From Stenotrophomonas daejeonensis (GTDB taxonomy: Bacteria; Pseudomonadota; Gammaproteobacteria; Xanthomonadales; Xanthomonadaceae): a stretch of 64,000 nt of DNA. Below the pieces are notes generated by a model. The model was not told the origin of the DNA. It did not search any database and saw nothing but the letters and a program-made list of their open reading frames with translations. The stretch spans positions 1 to 64,000 of the forward strand of contig NZ_LDJP01000011.1 in assembly GCF_001431505.1 (NCBI RefSeq), in the 5' to 3' direction. Shown here in pieces: positions 44,520 to 53,047 of the stretch (position 1 is the stretch's first letter; every line of letters starts with the position of its first letter). A program made the position numbers and the translations under genes.

Positions 44520-44555
44520 TTACACTCCTTCCGGATATCCCCTGCGAGACACCAC

Positions 44556-45503
44556 ATGTCCCCGGCATCCACCGAAATGCTACCCGAAGTCACGTTGCAG
44601 GCCTTGCATCGCGCGCAGGCGCAGGTCAACGCCCTGCTGCTGGGCAAGGCCGACGAGGTGCGGCTGGCCTTCGTCGCCCTGCTCTGCGGCGGCCACCTGC
44701 TGATCGAGGACCTGCCGGGGCTGGGCAAGACCACCCTCGCCCATGCGATGGCCTCCGCGCTGGGGCTGCAGTTCCAGCGCGTGCAGTTCACCTCCGACCT
44801 GCTGCCGGCCGACGTGCTGGGCGTGTCCATCTACGAAGCGGACAGCCGCAGCTTCCGCTTCCACCCCGGCCCGGTGTTCAGCAACGTGCTGCTGGCCGAC
44901 GAGATCAACCGCGCGCCGCCGCGCACGCAGAGCGCGCTGCTCGAGGCGATGGCCGAACAACAGGTCACCCTGGACGGCACCACCCACGCCCTGCCCGACC
45001 CGTTCTTCGTCATCGCCACGCAGAACCCGGTGGACCTGTCGGGCACCTTCCCGCTGCCCGACTCGCAGTTGGACCGCTTCCTGCTGCGGCTCACCCTCGG
45101 CTACCCCGACGCCGCCACCGAACGCACCCTGCTGGCCGGCAGCAGCCGCCGCGAGCTGATCGCGCAGACGCTGCCGTGCCTGTCCGAGCAGGACATCCGC
45201 GCGCTGCGTGCGGCGGTGGAGCAGGTGCATGCCAGCGATGCTCTGGTCGATTACGTGCAGCGCCTGCTCGCGCGCAGCCGCCAGCATCCGGGCATACGCG
45301 TGGGCCTGTCGCCCCGGGCCGGCATCGCGCTGCTGCGCGCGGCGCGGGCGCATGCGCTGCTGGCGGGCCGCAACCACGTGTTGCCGGACGACGTGCAGGC
45401 GTTGTTCGTCGCCGTCGCCGCGCACCGGTTGGTGGCCGAGGCCGAGGCCACCGCCGCACCGGCGCTGGCCCAGGCCATCCTGCACGGCGTGCAGGTCGAT
45501 TGA
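44556..45503 (+). CDS. MoxR-family AAA+ ATPase
   Basis: A 315-residue AAA+ chaperone-like ATPase. Seen: Walker A EDLPGLGKTTLAHAMA, Walker B VLLADEINRAPPRTQSALLE, sensor 1 VIATQNPVDLSGTFPLPDS and Arg-finger region DRFLLRLTLGYP. The start at 44556 (MSPASTEM) gives the family length. It is followed after 1 bp by a DUF58 gene and then a transglutaminase gene, the common MoxR-DUF58-TgpA arrangement associated with envelope stress or complex assembly. Confidence 0.93.
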   Translation: MSPASTEMLPEVTLQALHRAQAQVNALLLGKADEVRLAFVALLCGGHLLIEDLPGLGKTTLAHAMASALGLQFQRVQFTSDLLPADVLGVSIYEADSRSFRFHPGPVFSNVLLADEINRAPPRTQSALLEAMAEQQVTLDGTTHALPDPFFVIATQNPVDLSGTFPLPDSQLDRFLLRLTLGYPDAATERTLLAGSSRRELIAQTLPCLSEQDIRALRAAVEQVHASDALVDYVQRLLARSRQHPGIRVGLSPRAGIALLRAARAHALLAGRNHVLPDDVQALFVAVAAHRLVAEAEATAAPALAQAILHGVQVD

Positions 45504-45504
45504 G

Positions 45505-46461
45505 ATGCCCGGTTGGCTGCATGTCCAATCGCGGAGGCTGCAGTTGCTGGCGCGCCCGCGGCGGCCCGAAGCGCTGCCGGTCACGCTCGACCGCCACCGC
45601 ATCTACGTGCTGCCCACCGGCTTCGGCCTGTTCCTCGGCACCCTGCTGGCGGTGATGCTGCTCGGCGCCCTGAACTACAACAACAACCCGGCGCTGCTGC
45701 TGGCGCTGGTCTTGGCGACCAGCGCACTGGCCAGTGCGCTGCATGCGCACCTGCAGTTGTCCGGCTTGCGCCTGCGTGCGCTGTCCGCCGAACCGGTGGC
45801 CGCCGGCCAACCGCTGCGGCTGCGGCTGGCCCTCGCCCGCGACGACCACCGCCCGCGCCGCGGCCTGCAGCTGTCCTACGGGACGGCCAGCGCCTGCGTG
45901 GACCTGCTGCAGGGCGAGCAGGTGGAAGCCGACCTGTGGCTGCCCACCGAGCGGCGCGGCTGGTTGCCGTTGCAGCGCATCCGCCTGTCCACCCTGCAAC
46001 CGCTGGGACTGGTGCGCGCCTGGGGCTGGGTCTGGCCGGCCACGCCGGTGCTGGTCTATCCCGCTCCCGAGCGCAATGCGCCGCCGCTGCCCGATACCGG
46101 CAACCCCGGCACCCACACCCGCCCCGATCCGCTCGGCGACGACCTGCAGCAGCTGCGTCCGTACCGCCACGGCGACGCCCGCCGCGCCATCGCGTGGAAG
46201 CACTCCGCCCGCCGCGACAGCCTGCTGGTGCGCGAGCACGAACACGCCACCGGCAATGAACTGCTGCTGGACTGGCACGCCCTCGGCCCGTTGCCGCACG
46301 AACGCCGCATCGCGCGGCTGGCGCGCTGGGTCGACGACGCCGAACACGAGGGCCGCCGCTACCGCCTGCTGCTGCCCGGGCAACCGGCGCTCGGCCCGTC
46401 CAGCGGCGACGCCCACCGCCACCAGTGCCTGCGCGCGCTGGCACTGATGCCCACCGCATGA
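45505..46461 (+). CDS. DUF58 domain membrane protein
   Basis: A 318-residue protein with two N-terminal membrane helices (about residues 37-80: GFGLFLGTLLAVMLLGALNY) and a cytoplasmic or periplasmic DUF58 domain. Seen: the conserved DDLQQLRPYRHGDARRAIAW followed by LLVREHEHATGNELLLDW, typical of the vWA-like DUF58 family that partners MoxR ATPases. It starts one base after the moxR stop. Its own stop overlaps the first of two repeated 24-codon frames before tgpA. Confidence 0.88.
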   Translation: MPGWLHVQSRRLQLLARPRRPEALPVTLDRHRIYVLPTGFGLFLGTLLAVMLLGALNYNNNPALLLALVLATSALASALHAHLQLSGLRLRALSAEPVAAGQPLRLRLALARDDHRPRRGLQLSYGTASACVDLLQGEQVEADLWLPTERRGWLPLQRIRLSTLQPLGLVRAWGWVWPATPVLVYPAPERNAPPLPDTGNPGTHTRPDPLGDDLQQLRPYRHGDARRAIAWKHSARRDSLLVREHEHATGNELLLDWHALGPLPHERRIARLARWVDDAEHEGRRYRLLLPGQPALGPSSGDAHRHQCLRALALMPTA

Positions 46462-46532
46462 AAAAACGACAGGACAGTCGTTTTTCACGGCGAAGCCGCC
46501 CGAAGGGTGGCGCGCATGGATGTGCGACATGA
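46458..46532 (+). CDS. Tandem micro-ORF 1, 24 codons
   Basis: A 24-codon frame whose ATG overlaps the DUF58 stop (ATGA) and whose TGA overlaps the next micro-ORF. The translation begins MKKRQDSRFSRR and contains RRSRPKGGA, strongly basic. The DNA is a copy of the next 71-bp unit. It may be a leader peptide keeping ribosomes moving into tgpA, or only a consequence of a repeated DNA element. No strong ribosome-binding site is seen. Confidence 0.35.
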   Translation: MKKRQDSRFSRRSRPKGGAHGCAT

Positions 46533-46603
46533 AAAAACGACAGGACAGGCATTTCCCACGGCGAAGCCGCCCGAAGGGTGGCGCACGGGGATGTGCGCCA
46601 TGA
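46529..46603 (+). CDS. Tandem micro-ORF 2, 24 codons
   Basis: The second copy begins MKKRQDRHFPRR and keeps RRSRPKGGA. Its TGA overlaps the tgpA start at 46600 (ATGA). It differs from copy 1 at several codons, only two of the changes being synonymous, so selection on the peptide is not obvious. It is listed because of the perfect ATGA chaining; expression is unproven. Confidence 0.35.
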   Translation: MKKRQDRHFPRRSRPKGGARGCAP

Positions 46604-48558
46604 ACAGGTCCACCACTCTGCCAACGACCGCACGCGGCTGGCTGCTGCTGACCACCGCGCTGGCCCTGCTGCCGCTGCTGCTGCAACTGCCCCACGTACT
46701 GGCCGCCATATTCGCCACCAGCGCGCTCGCGGTCGGGGCGCTGGCGTGGCGGCGCGTGCTGCCTGCGCCATTGCGGCTGCTGCTGGTCGTCGCGCTGCTG
46801 GCGGTCATCTACTGGCAGATGGGCGCCACGCCCGGCCGTGACAGCGGCTGCGCGTTGCTGGCGGCGATGCTCGCGCTCAAGCCCGGCGAGCTGCGCACGC
46901 TGCGCGACGCCCGCAGCCTGCTCGGCTTCGCCCTGTTCGCCCCGTTCGCCGCCTTCCTGCTCGACCAGGGGCCCGGCTCCCTGTTGCTGGCCGTGGCCGC
47001 GGTGGTCGCCGCCCTGCTCGCCCTGCAACGGCTGGCCGATGCCGACACCGGTACCGCGCCACTGCCGGCACCGCACCAGTTGCGCACGGTCGGCCGGTTG
47101 ATGCTGGTGGCGCTGCCGCTGGCGTTGTCGGCCTTCTGGCTGGTGCCGCGCCTGCCCACGCCGCTGTGGGGCATCCCGCAGCGGGCCGTGGCGCTGCCGG
47201 GGTTGTCGGACACGATGCAGCCGGGGCAGTGGCTGGACCTGATGACCGACGACAGCCCGGCGCTGCGCGTGCAGTTCTCCGGCGCCGCACCGGCACCGGA
47301 GCAGCGCTACTGGCGTGGTCCGGTGCTGACCCGTTTCGACGGCCGCCGCTGGAGCCGCCTGGACTACCAGCGTGGCGCACCACCACCGCCGATCAGCACC
47401 GGCGCGGCGCAGTGGGATTACCAGGTCGAATACGAAGCCAGCGAACGCCGCGAGCTGGTCGCGCTGGACCTGCCGCTGGCCGCCCCGGGCCAAACCCGGC
47501 TGGACGCCGACTACACCCTGACCAGCAACCGCCCACTGACCACGCTGACCCGCCTGCAACTGCGCTCGGCGGCCCCGGCCCGGTTCCAGCCGGAACTGCC
47601 TGCCCTGCTGCGGCGGCAGGCCCTGCAACTGCCGCCCGGCTACAACCCGCGCACGCTGGCGCTGGCCCGGCAGTGGCGCCATGACGCGGGCGACGACGAT
47701 GCCGCCATCGTCGAGCGCGCGCTGCAATGGATCAGGCGCGACTTCAGCTACACCCTGAGCACGCCGCTGCCGGGCCGGCATGGCACCGACGAATTCCTGT
47801 TCGACTGGAAGGCCGGCTTCTGCGAGCACTTCAGTTCGGCCTTCGTGGTGCTGATGCGCAGCGCCGGCATCCCCGCGCGCGTGGTCACCGGTTATGCCGG
47901 CGGCACCCGCAACCCCTATGGCGACTACTGGCTAGTGCGCAAGATGGACGCGCACGCCTGGGCCGAAGTGTGGCTGCCCGAGCGCGGCTGGACCCGCGTC
48001 GATCCCACCGCCGCGGTGGCGCCCGAGCGCATCCGCGACACGCTGGAGGACCGGCTGGCGCAGGCCCGCGCCGGCGGCGGCACGCTCGACCTCGGCACGC
48101 GCTGGCTGCAGGTGGCGCAGGTGGGCGACTGGCTGCGCCGCAACTGGAACGGCATGGTGCTGTCCTTCGACGCCCGCCGCCAGCAGCAACTGCTGCGCGC
48201 GTTCGGCGTCGAGCGGTTGCAGCCGGCGCAACTGGTCGGCCTGTTCGCCACCTTCGCGCTGCTTGCCATCGGCATGATGGCCTGGCTGCTGGCGCGCGGG
48301 GAACGCGAGCGCGATCCGCTGCTGCGTGCCTGGCGCCGGCTGGACCGCCGCTATGCCCGCCTCGGCCTGGGCCGCCTGCCGCACGAAACCGCCGGCCGCT
48401 GGGCCGCACGCGTGGAAGCGGCGCGCCCCGGCGGCAGCCTGCCGGCGCTCAGCCGCCGTTTCACCGATGCACGCTACGCTGGCGCCGGTCTGGACAGCGC
48501 ATTATTGTCGGACCTGCGCAGGCATCGCCCCCAACGCGGAGCACGAACCGGAGCATGA
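46600..48558 (+). CDS. tgpA: TgpA-like membrane transglutaminase (DUF3488 + transglutaminase)
   Basis: A 652-residue inner-membrane protein. Six N-terminal helices (about residues 10-185, DUF3488 region) are followed by a periplasmic transglutaminase-like domain with catalytic Cys in WKAGFCEHFSSAFVVLMRSAG, His in MDAHAWAEVWLPERGW and Asp in RVDPTAAVAPERI. One further helix near residue 560 and a cytoplasmic DUF4129-like tail complete it. The start at 46600 (MNRSTTLP) overlaps the preceding micro-ORF. It shares the MoxR-DUF58 context of Pseudomonas TgpA. Confidence 0.9.
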   Translation: MNRSTTLPTTARGWLLLTTALALLPLLLQLPHVLAAIFATSALAVGALAWRRVLPAPLRLLLVVALLAVIYWQMGATPGRDSGCALLAAMLALKPGELRTLRDARSLLGFALFAPFAAFLLDQGPGSLLLAVAAVVAALLALQRLADADTGTAPLPAPHQLRTVGRLMLVALPLALSAFWLVPRLPTPLWGIPQRAVALPGLSDTMQPGQWLDLMTDDSPALRVQFSGAAPAPEQRYWRGPVLTRFDGRRWSRLDYQRGAPPPPISTGAAQWDYQVEYEASERRELVALDLPLAAPGQTRLDADYTLTSNRPLTTLTRLQLRSAAPARFQPELPALLRRQALQLPPGYNPRTLALARQWRHDAGDDDAAIVERALQWIRRDFSYTLSTPLPGRHGTDEFLFDWKAGFCEHFSSAFVVLMRSAGIPARVVTGYAGGTRNPYGDYWLVRKMDAHAWAEVWLPERGWTRVDPTAAVAPERIRDTLEDRLAQARAGGGTLDLGTRWLQVAQVGDWLRRNWNGMVLSFDARRQQQLLRAFGVERLQPAQLVGLFATFALLAIGMMAWLLARGERERDPLLRAWRRLDRRYARLGLGRLPHETAGRWAARVEAARPGGSLPALSRRFTDARYAGAGLDSALLSDLRRHRPQRGARTGA

Positions 48559-49076
48559 CCATGAACATCCGCATTTTCCTGACCCTCGGCGCCAGCCTCG
48601 CACTGGCTGCCTGTGCCACCGCCCCCAAGCCGTTGCAGGGGCAGTTCAGCACCGTTTCGCCGCGTGATTCCGTCGCGCAGCAACAGACCGGCACGCCGGT
48701 GCGCTGGGGTGGCCGCATCATCGAGACCCTGCCCGGCCAGGGCGAGACCTGCTTCCAGATGATCGCCCGCCCGCTCAACGGCACCGGCCGCCCGAGCACG
48801 ACGTCCGCCGATGCCAGCGACGGTCGTTTTCTGGCCTGCCGCGCCGGCTTCTACGACCCGGCGGTGTTCGAACCGGGCCGCGACGTGACCTTCATCGGCC
48901 GCATCGACGGCTACCAGTCGACCAAGATCGGCGACTACGACTACCCATTGCCGAAGATCGCCGCCGACGTGGTCTACCTGTGGCCGGTGCAGCGCGAGGT
49001 GGAAGTGGTGCCGGCCTACCCTTATGGCCCGCGGGGTCCGGGCTGGGGCCGCTGGGGTTATTACGGCTGGTGGTAA
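48555..49076 (+). CDS. slp: Slp-family outer membrane lipoprotein
   Basis: A 173-residue lipoprotein of the Slp family. The signal peptide MTMNIRIFLTLGASLALAAC has a lipobox LAAC (Cys near residue 20). The mature domain has VRWGGRIIETLPGQGETCFQ and GRDVTFIGRIDGYQSTKIGDYDYPLP, typical Slp blocks, and ends in a Tyr/Gly/Trp-rich tail. It starts at ATG 48555, overlapping the tgpA stop by 4 bp; an alternative ATG is at 48561. Slp proteins are induced by starvation or acid in enterobacteria; the role here is unknown. Confidence 0.88.
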   Translation: MTMNIRIFLTLGASLALAACATAPKPLQGQFSTVSPRDSVAQQQTGTPVRWGGRIIETLPGQGETCFQMIARPLNGTGRPSTTSADASDGRFLACRAGFYDPAVFEPGRDVTFIGRIDGYQSTKIGDYDYPLPKIAADVVYLWPVQREVEVVPAYPYGPRGPGWGRWGYYGWW

Positions 49077-49096
49077 GCCCGCGCAGCGCCTGATGC

Positions 49097-49123
49097 AAAA
49101 CGCCGCCCGATGGGCGGCGTTTT
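49097..49123. terminator. Bidirectional rho-independent terminator
   Basis: AAAACGCCGCC-CGAT-GGGCGGCGTTTT: a strong GC stem with flanking A and T tracts between the convergent slp and hinT genes. Confidence 0.85.
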
Positions 49124-49175
49124 CGTTTGCACCCACATTGGCGAAAAGGCTCCACGTCGGGCACGCCATGAAAGC

Positions 49176-49200
49176 CCCGTGCAGGGCTTGCCCCGCATGC
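49176..49200. repeat. Single palindromic arm GTGCAGGGCTTGCCCCGCAT
   Basis: One arm of the GGGGCTTGCCCC-type repeat without GTAG borders, near the end of hinT. A degraded or solitary member of the dispersed family. Confidence 0.5.
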
Positions 49201-49208
49201 AGCAGCAG

Positions 49209-49562
49209 TCAAGCCGCGCCGAACTGCCCCAGCGGTGCACCGGCCAGCAGGTGCAGGTGGATGTGGAACACGGTCTGCCCGGCATCCTCGCGGCAGTTCA
49301 TCACGATGCGGTAGCCATTCTGCGCAAAGCCTTCCCGGCGCGCGTACCCGGCCGCAGCCAGCGCCAGCTTGCCGATCAGGTGCGCCTGCGCCGGCTGCAG
49401 GTCGTCCAGGGTCGGGATCAGCTCGTTCTTCGGGATGAACAGCACGTGCACCGGCGCCTGCGGGGCGATGTCCTTGAAGCCCAGCACCTCCTCGTCCTCG
49501 TAGACGATGGTGGCGGGGATCTCGCGGCGGATGATCTTGCCGAAAAGGGTGTCGTTGCGCAT
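49209..49562 (-). CDS. hinT: HIT-family nucleotide hydrolase, HinT-like
   Basis: A 117-residue histidine-triad protein that hydrolyses purine phosphoramidates such as acyl- and aminoacyl-AMP. The catalytic triad is in TVFHIHLHLLAG, and the N-terminal DTLFGKIIRREIPATIVYED block is typical of HinT/PKCI proteins. The start at 49562 (MRNDTLF) gives the standard length. It is transcribed alone, convergent with slp across a strong terminator. Confidence 0.94.
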   Translation of the reverse strand: MRNDTLFGKIIRREIPATIVYEDEEVLGFKDIAPQAPVHVLFIPKNELIPTLDDLQPAQAHLIGKLALAAAGYARREGFAQNGYRIVMNCREDAGQTVFHIHLHLLAGAPLGQFGAA

Positions 49563-49756
49563 GGTCTGCCTCGGCGGAATGTCCAAGGCATTGTATGCAA
49601 TGCCGATACCCGCCCGACCGTTTCCCGGTAGCGCCCGACCGTTGGTCGTGGCGGCGGTGCGCAGCACCGTGCGGTTCGATGGATGGCGAACAGCCGTGCC
49701 GGCCAACGGTCAGCACCCACCGGCATCCGGCAACCTCGGCCACCGGCAATGAACCG

Positions 49757-50353
49757 TCAGTCGCGGATTTCGCTGCGGCTGCCGAAGGCGTGCGACAGCG
49801 TGCCGCGGTCCACGTATTCCAGCTCGCCGCCCAGCGGCAGGCCCTGCGCCAGCCGGCTCGGGCGCACGCCGTGGCGGCGCGCCAGCTGCGCCAGGTAGTG
49901 CGCGGTGGCCTCGCCTTCGACGGTGGAATTGGTGGCGATGATCAACTCGTTGACCTCGCCCTGCGCCAACCTTGCTTCCAGTTGGTCGAGGCCGAGCTCG
50001 CGCGGGCCGATGCCATCCAGTGGCGACAACCGCCCCTGCAGCACGTAGTAGAGGCCGCGGTAGCTGGTGGCATGTTCGATCGCCAGACGGTCGGCCGGTG
50101 ACTCCACCACGCACAGGGTCTGCCGCTCGCGGCTGCCGCTGGCGCACACCGGGCACACCTCGGTCTCGCTGAAATCGCGGCACTGCGTGCAATGCCCGAT
50201 CTTCTCGATCGCATCGGCCAGCGCCACCGACAGGCGCTGGCCGCCCTCGCGCGCGCGTTCGAGCACGTGGTAGGCCATGCGTTGCGCGGTCTTCTGGCCG
50301 ACGCCGGGCAGTACCCGGAAGGCGTCGATCAGTTGTTCGAGAAGTGAGGACAC
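49757..50353 (-). CDS. recR: Recombination mediator protein RecR
   Basis: A 198-residue protein that with RecO/RecF loads RecA at gaps. Seen: the N-terminal HhH ([19 protein letters not shown]), the Cys4 zinc finger [16 protein letters not shown], and the Toprim domain with [15 protein letters not shown] and [19 protein letters not shown]. The start is GTG 50353 (VSSLLEQL). It follows ybaB and dnaX on the minus strand, the conserved dnaX-ybaB-recR order, although a long palindromic repeat separates it from ybaB. Confidence 0.97.
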   Translation of the reverse strand: MSSLLEQLIDAFRVLPGVGQKTAQRMAYHVLERAREGGQRLSVALADAIEKIGHCTQCRDFSETEVCPVCASGSRERQTLCVVESPADRLAIEHATSYRGLYYVLQGRLSPLDGIGPRELGLDQLEARLAQGEVNELIIATNSTVEGEATAHYLAQLARRHGVRPSRLAQGLPLGGELEYVDRGTLSHAFGSRSEIRD

Positions 50354-50406
50354 GGGGAGTCGGGAAGGCTTGGCTGGACGTGATCGGCGTCGAATGCCGG
50401 CTGTTT

Positions 50407-50625
50407 CCTTCTCCCTCCGGGAGAAGGTGCCCCGCAGGGGCGGATGAGGGTACGGGCGAAGCCGCGCCGCAGGGAACTGACGGTGGTCCTGACGATGAAC
50501 GCGTCGCCACGCGCCCGTGGAGAAAACAATCGAGATACCGCTGTTTGCATACACAGGGTGCGCAAGGCTTCGCCCCCGAACCCTCACCCCAACCCCTCTC
50601 CCGGCGGGAGAGGGGCTTGATGGCT
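50407..50625. repeat. CCTTCTCCC/CCCCTCTCCC palindromic repeat with long spacer
   Basis: Starts CCTTCTCCCTCCGGGAGAAGG and ends CCCCTCTCCCGGCGGGAGAGGGG. Inner inverse segments GGGCGAAGCC and GGCTTCGCCC recur as in the 9221 element. About 100 bp of unrelated sequence sits in the centre. It lies between ybaB and recR. Confidence 0.8.
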
Positions 50626-50639
50626 GGCGTCCGCTGCCG

Positions 50640-50960
50640 TCAGAACGGCAGCTTCATGCCCGGCGGCAGCTTCATGCCGGCGGTGGCCGAGCCCATGCGC
50701 GCCTGCGATTCGGCGTCGATCTTGTTGGAGGCGTCATTGAACGCCGCCGCGATCAGGTCCTCGACCATTTCCTGGTCGGACAGGATGCTAGGATCGATGC
50801 GCACCTTGCGGCACTCCTTGGTGCCGGTGAGGGTGATGTTGACCATGCCGCCGCCGGCGCTGCCGGTGACTTCCAGCTTGGCGATTTCTTCCTGGGCCTT
50901 CTGCAGGTTTTCCTGCATTTTCTGGGCCTGTTGCATCATCTGGGCGATATTGCCGCGCAT
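50640..50960 (-). CDS. ybaB: YbaB/EbfC nucleoid-associated protein
   Basis: A 106-residue dimeric DNA-binding protein. Seen: [19 protein letters not shown], a typical Met/Gln-rich N-terminal helix, and the conserved core [20 protein letters not shown] with [20 protein letters not shown]. It starts 6 bp after the dnaX stop, so it is co-transcribed with dnaX. The C-terminus is Gly/Met/Pro-rich. Confidence 0.96.
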   Translation of the reverse strand: MRGNIAQMMQQAQKMQENLQKAQEEIAKLEVTGSAGGGMVNITLTGTKECRKVRIDPSILSDQEMVEDLIAAAFNDASNKIDAESQARMGSATAGMKLPPGMKLPF

Positions 50961-50966
50961 GCTTGC

Positions 50967-52868
50967 TTACTCTTCAAAGGGACGGATGGAATCGGCCACG
51001 ACCCGTGCGCCCTGCGCGAGCAGGTGCTGTACCTGCGGGTCGGCCATGAAGGCGGCCTCGGCCGCGGTCTGTCGTTCGCCACGCTGGCGGTCGGTGCGGG
51101 CGTGCAGGGTCTCGGCCTGCGCCTCCTGCCCGGCCTCGACCACGATCTTCGGCGCGCTGCCCAGCGCCTGCGCCAGGGTCTGCGCCAGCGCCGCCAGCGA
51201 GCGCTCGGACTGCAGGTATTCGAAGCCCGGCGGCAGCGCCAGGCGCAGCACGCCATTGCGGTAGCTGACGAAGGCGGCGTTGGCCGCCAGTTCGCGCGAC
51301 GGCCCGGACAGGCCGCTGGCGGCAACCAGGTCCAGCCATTGCCCGGCGCTTTCCAGCGCACGCGTGGCGGCGGCGCTGCGTTCGACGGCGGGCGGCGGCG
51401 CAATCGCGATGCCGTCGGCGCGGAACGGCGAAGGCGGCGCCTGGCGAACCGGGGCCGGCAGGGCGTCGGCCGCGTCGTCGCGCGCCTGCGCGGCGGCGGT
51501 TTCTTCCATCCACGGCGGCAGGTCGTCGTCGCGGTGGGCTGCTGTCGGGGCCGGCAACGGGGAAGCCACCGGCTCGGACCGGGGTTCGCGCACGCGCAAA
51601 GGCTCGGGCGCGGCGGTCACCGGGTTCGCTGCCGCATAAGCCCCCGGGGAAGGATCTGCGGGCGTGGCATTCGCCCGCCGCACCGGCGCGGCCATGGCCG
51701 CGGCCGACGCCACAGGCGCGGAACCGCTTGCCGACGACGCTCCAGCGCCCGCCTCCGGGCCGGCGCCTTCCGGCACCGCCGGCACGCTGCCGGCCGGGCG
51801 GAAGGCCAGCATGCGCAGCACGGTCATTTCGAACCCGGCGCGCGGGCTCGGCGCCAGATGCAGGTCGCGGCGGCCGCCCAGGGCCATCTGGTACCACAGC
51901 TGCACCACTTCCGGGCGCAGGCGCGGCGCGAACGCCACCGCGTCGATGCCGTCGCCCGGCACCAAAGCGCCCGGCACCAGTTGCTGCACCTGGATGCGGT
52001 GCAGCGCCTCGGCCAGCGCATCGAGCACGCCGCTCCAGTCCGGCGAGAAATCGGCCAGCGCGGCCACCACCTGCAACAGCCGCGCGCCATCACCCGCGGC
52101 CAGCGCATCGAGCATCGCCGCCACCTGGGTACGGTCCACGGTGCCGAGCATCGCCCGCACCACCTCGTCGCCCAGCACGCCGCCGGCATAGGCGATGGCC
52201 TGGTCCAGCAGCGACAGGCCGTCGCGCAGCGAGCCATCGGCGCCGCGCGCCAGCTGCGCGATGGCACCGTCCTCGAATTCGATCTGCTCGGCGCCGAGGA
52301 TGCGGGTCATCTGCCCGCGGATCTGTTCCTCGTCCAGCCGCTTCAGGTTGAACTGCAGGCAGCGCGACAGCACGGTCACCGGCAGCTTCTGCGGGTCGGT
52401 GGTGGCCAGCAGGAACTTCACGTGCTCCGGCGGCTCCTCCAGCGTCTTCAGCAGCGCGTTGAACGCCGCCTTGGACAGCATGTGCACCTCGTCGATCAGG
52501 TACACCTTGTACTTGCCGCGCGAGGGCATGTACTGGGCGTTCTCGATCACCTCACGCACGTCGTCCACGCCGGTGTTGGAGGCCGCGTCGATCTCCAGCA
52601 GGTCGATGTAGCGGCCGGCATCGATGTCCAGGCAGGCCGCGCACTGGCCGCAGGGGTCGGCGCTGGTGCCGTGCTCGCAGTTCAGCGACTTGGCGAAGAT
52701 GCGGGCGATGGTGGTCTTGCCGACGCCGCGGGTACCAGTGAACAGGAAGGCATGGTGGACGCGGCCGCTGTCCAGCGCGTTGCTCAGCGCGCGGACCACG
52801 TGTTCCTGCCCCACCAGCTCGGCGAAACGCTTGGGGCGCCACTTGCGGGCGAGGACGAGGTAGGACAT
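50967..52868 (-). CDS. dnaX: DNA polymerase III subunit tau
   Basis: Clamp-loader ATPase (633 residues) of the replicative polymerase. Seen: MSYLVLARKWRPKRFAELVG, Walker A FTGTRGVGKTT, zinc-binding CEHGTSADPCGQCAAC, Walker B YLIDEVHMLS and sensor TTDPQKLPVTVLSRC, then domain III. A Pro/Ala-rich linker from about residue 365 joins the C-terminal tau domain that contacts polymerase and helicase. No obvious A-rich slippery sequence for making the shorter gamma form is seen. It heads the dnaX-ybaB-recR group. Confidence 0.97.
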   Translation of the reverse strand: MSYLVLARKWRPKRFAELVGQEHVVRALSNALDSGRVHHAFLFTGTRGVGKTTIARIFAKSLNCEHGTSADPCGQCAACLDIDAGRYIDLLEIDAASNTGVDDVREVIENAQYMPSRGKYKVYLIDEVHMLSKAAFNALLKTLEEPPEHVKFLLATTDPQKLPVTVLSRCLQFNLKRLDEEQIRGQMTRILGAEQIEFEDGAIAQLARGADGSLRDGLSLLDQAIAYAGGVLGDEVVRAMLGTVDRTQVAAMLDALAAGDGARLLQVVAALADFSPDWSGVLDALAEALHRIQVQQLVPGALVPGDGIDAVAFAPRLRPEVVQLWYQMALGGRRDLHLAPSPRAGFEMTVLRMLAFRPAGSVPAVPEGAGPEAGAGASSASGSAPVASAAAMAAPVRRANATPADPSPGAYAAANPVTAAPEPLRVREPRSEPVASPLPAPTAAHRDDDLPPWMEETAAAQARDDAADALPAPVRQAPPSPFRADGIAIAPPPAVERSAAATRALESAGQWLDLVAASGLSGPSRELAANAAFVSYRNGVLRLALPPGFEYLQSERSLAALAQTLAQALGSAPKIVVEAGQEAQAETLHARTDRQRGERQTAAEAAFMADPQVQHLLAQGARVVADSIRPFEE

Positions 52869-53047
52869 CAGGCAACCGTCTTCATCTGGACCGTCATTGT
52901 GCCGGTGCCGGCCGGCCGGTGCCACACCCGCGCCGCCGGCCCGGTTAAAGATCCGGCCGCCGGGGGCGATATCTCCAGCAACGGGGCCGGCATTGCCGCC
53001 CAGCCTTGTGCTGACTGCGCTCCGGCAACATTCCAGAGGTTGGACCA

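Larger units (their letters stand above)
46458..46603. repeat. 71-bp tandem duplication
   Basis: Two direct copies with period 71 bp, starting at 46458 and 46529, sharing ATGAAAAAACGACAGGACAG and GCGAAGCCGCCCGAAGGGTG. Each contains an imperfect hairpin (GCCGCCC-GAA-GGGTGGC). It separates DUF58 from tgpA. Confidence 0.85.

Noticed and set aside
45091-47829. 912-codon minus-strand frame over DUF58 and tgpA
   Set aside because: It is antisense to two conserved genes of the MoxR cluster. The low-complexity Gln/Arg composition indicates a shadow frame.
52868-53047. Programmed frameshift site in dnaX for a gamma subunit
   Set aside because: No A-rich slippery heptamer with a downstream hairpin was seen in the expected part of the gene, so only the full-length tau is annotated.
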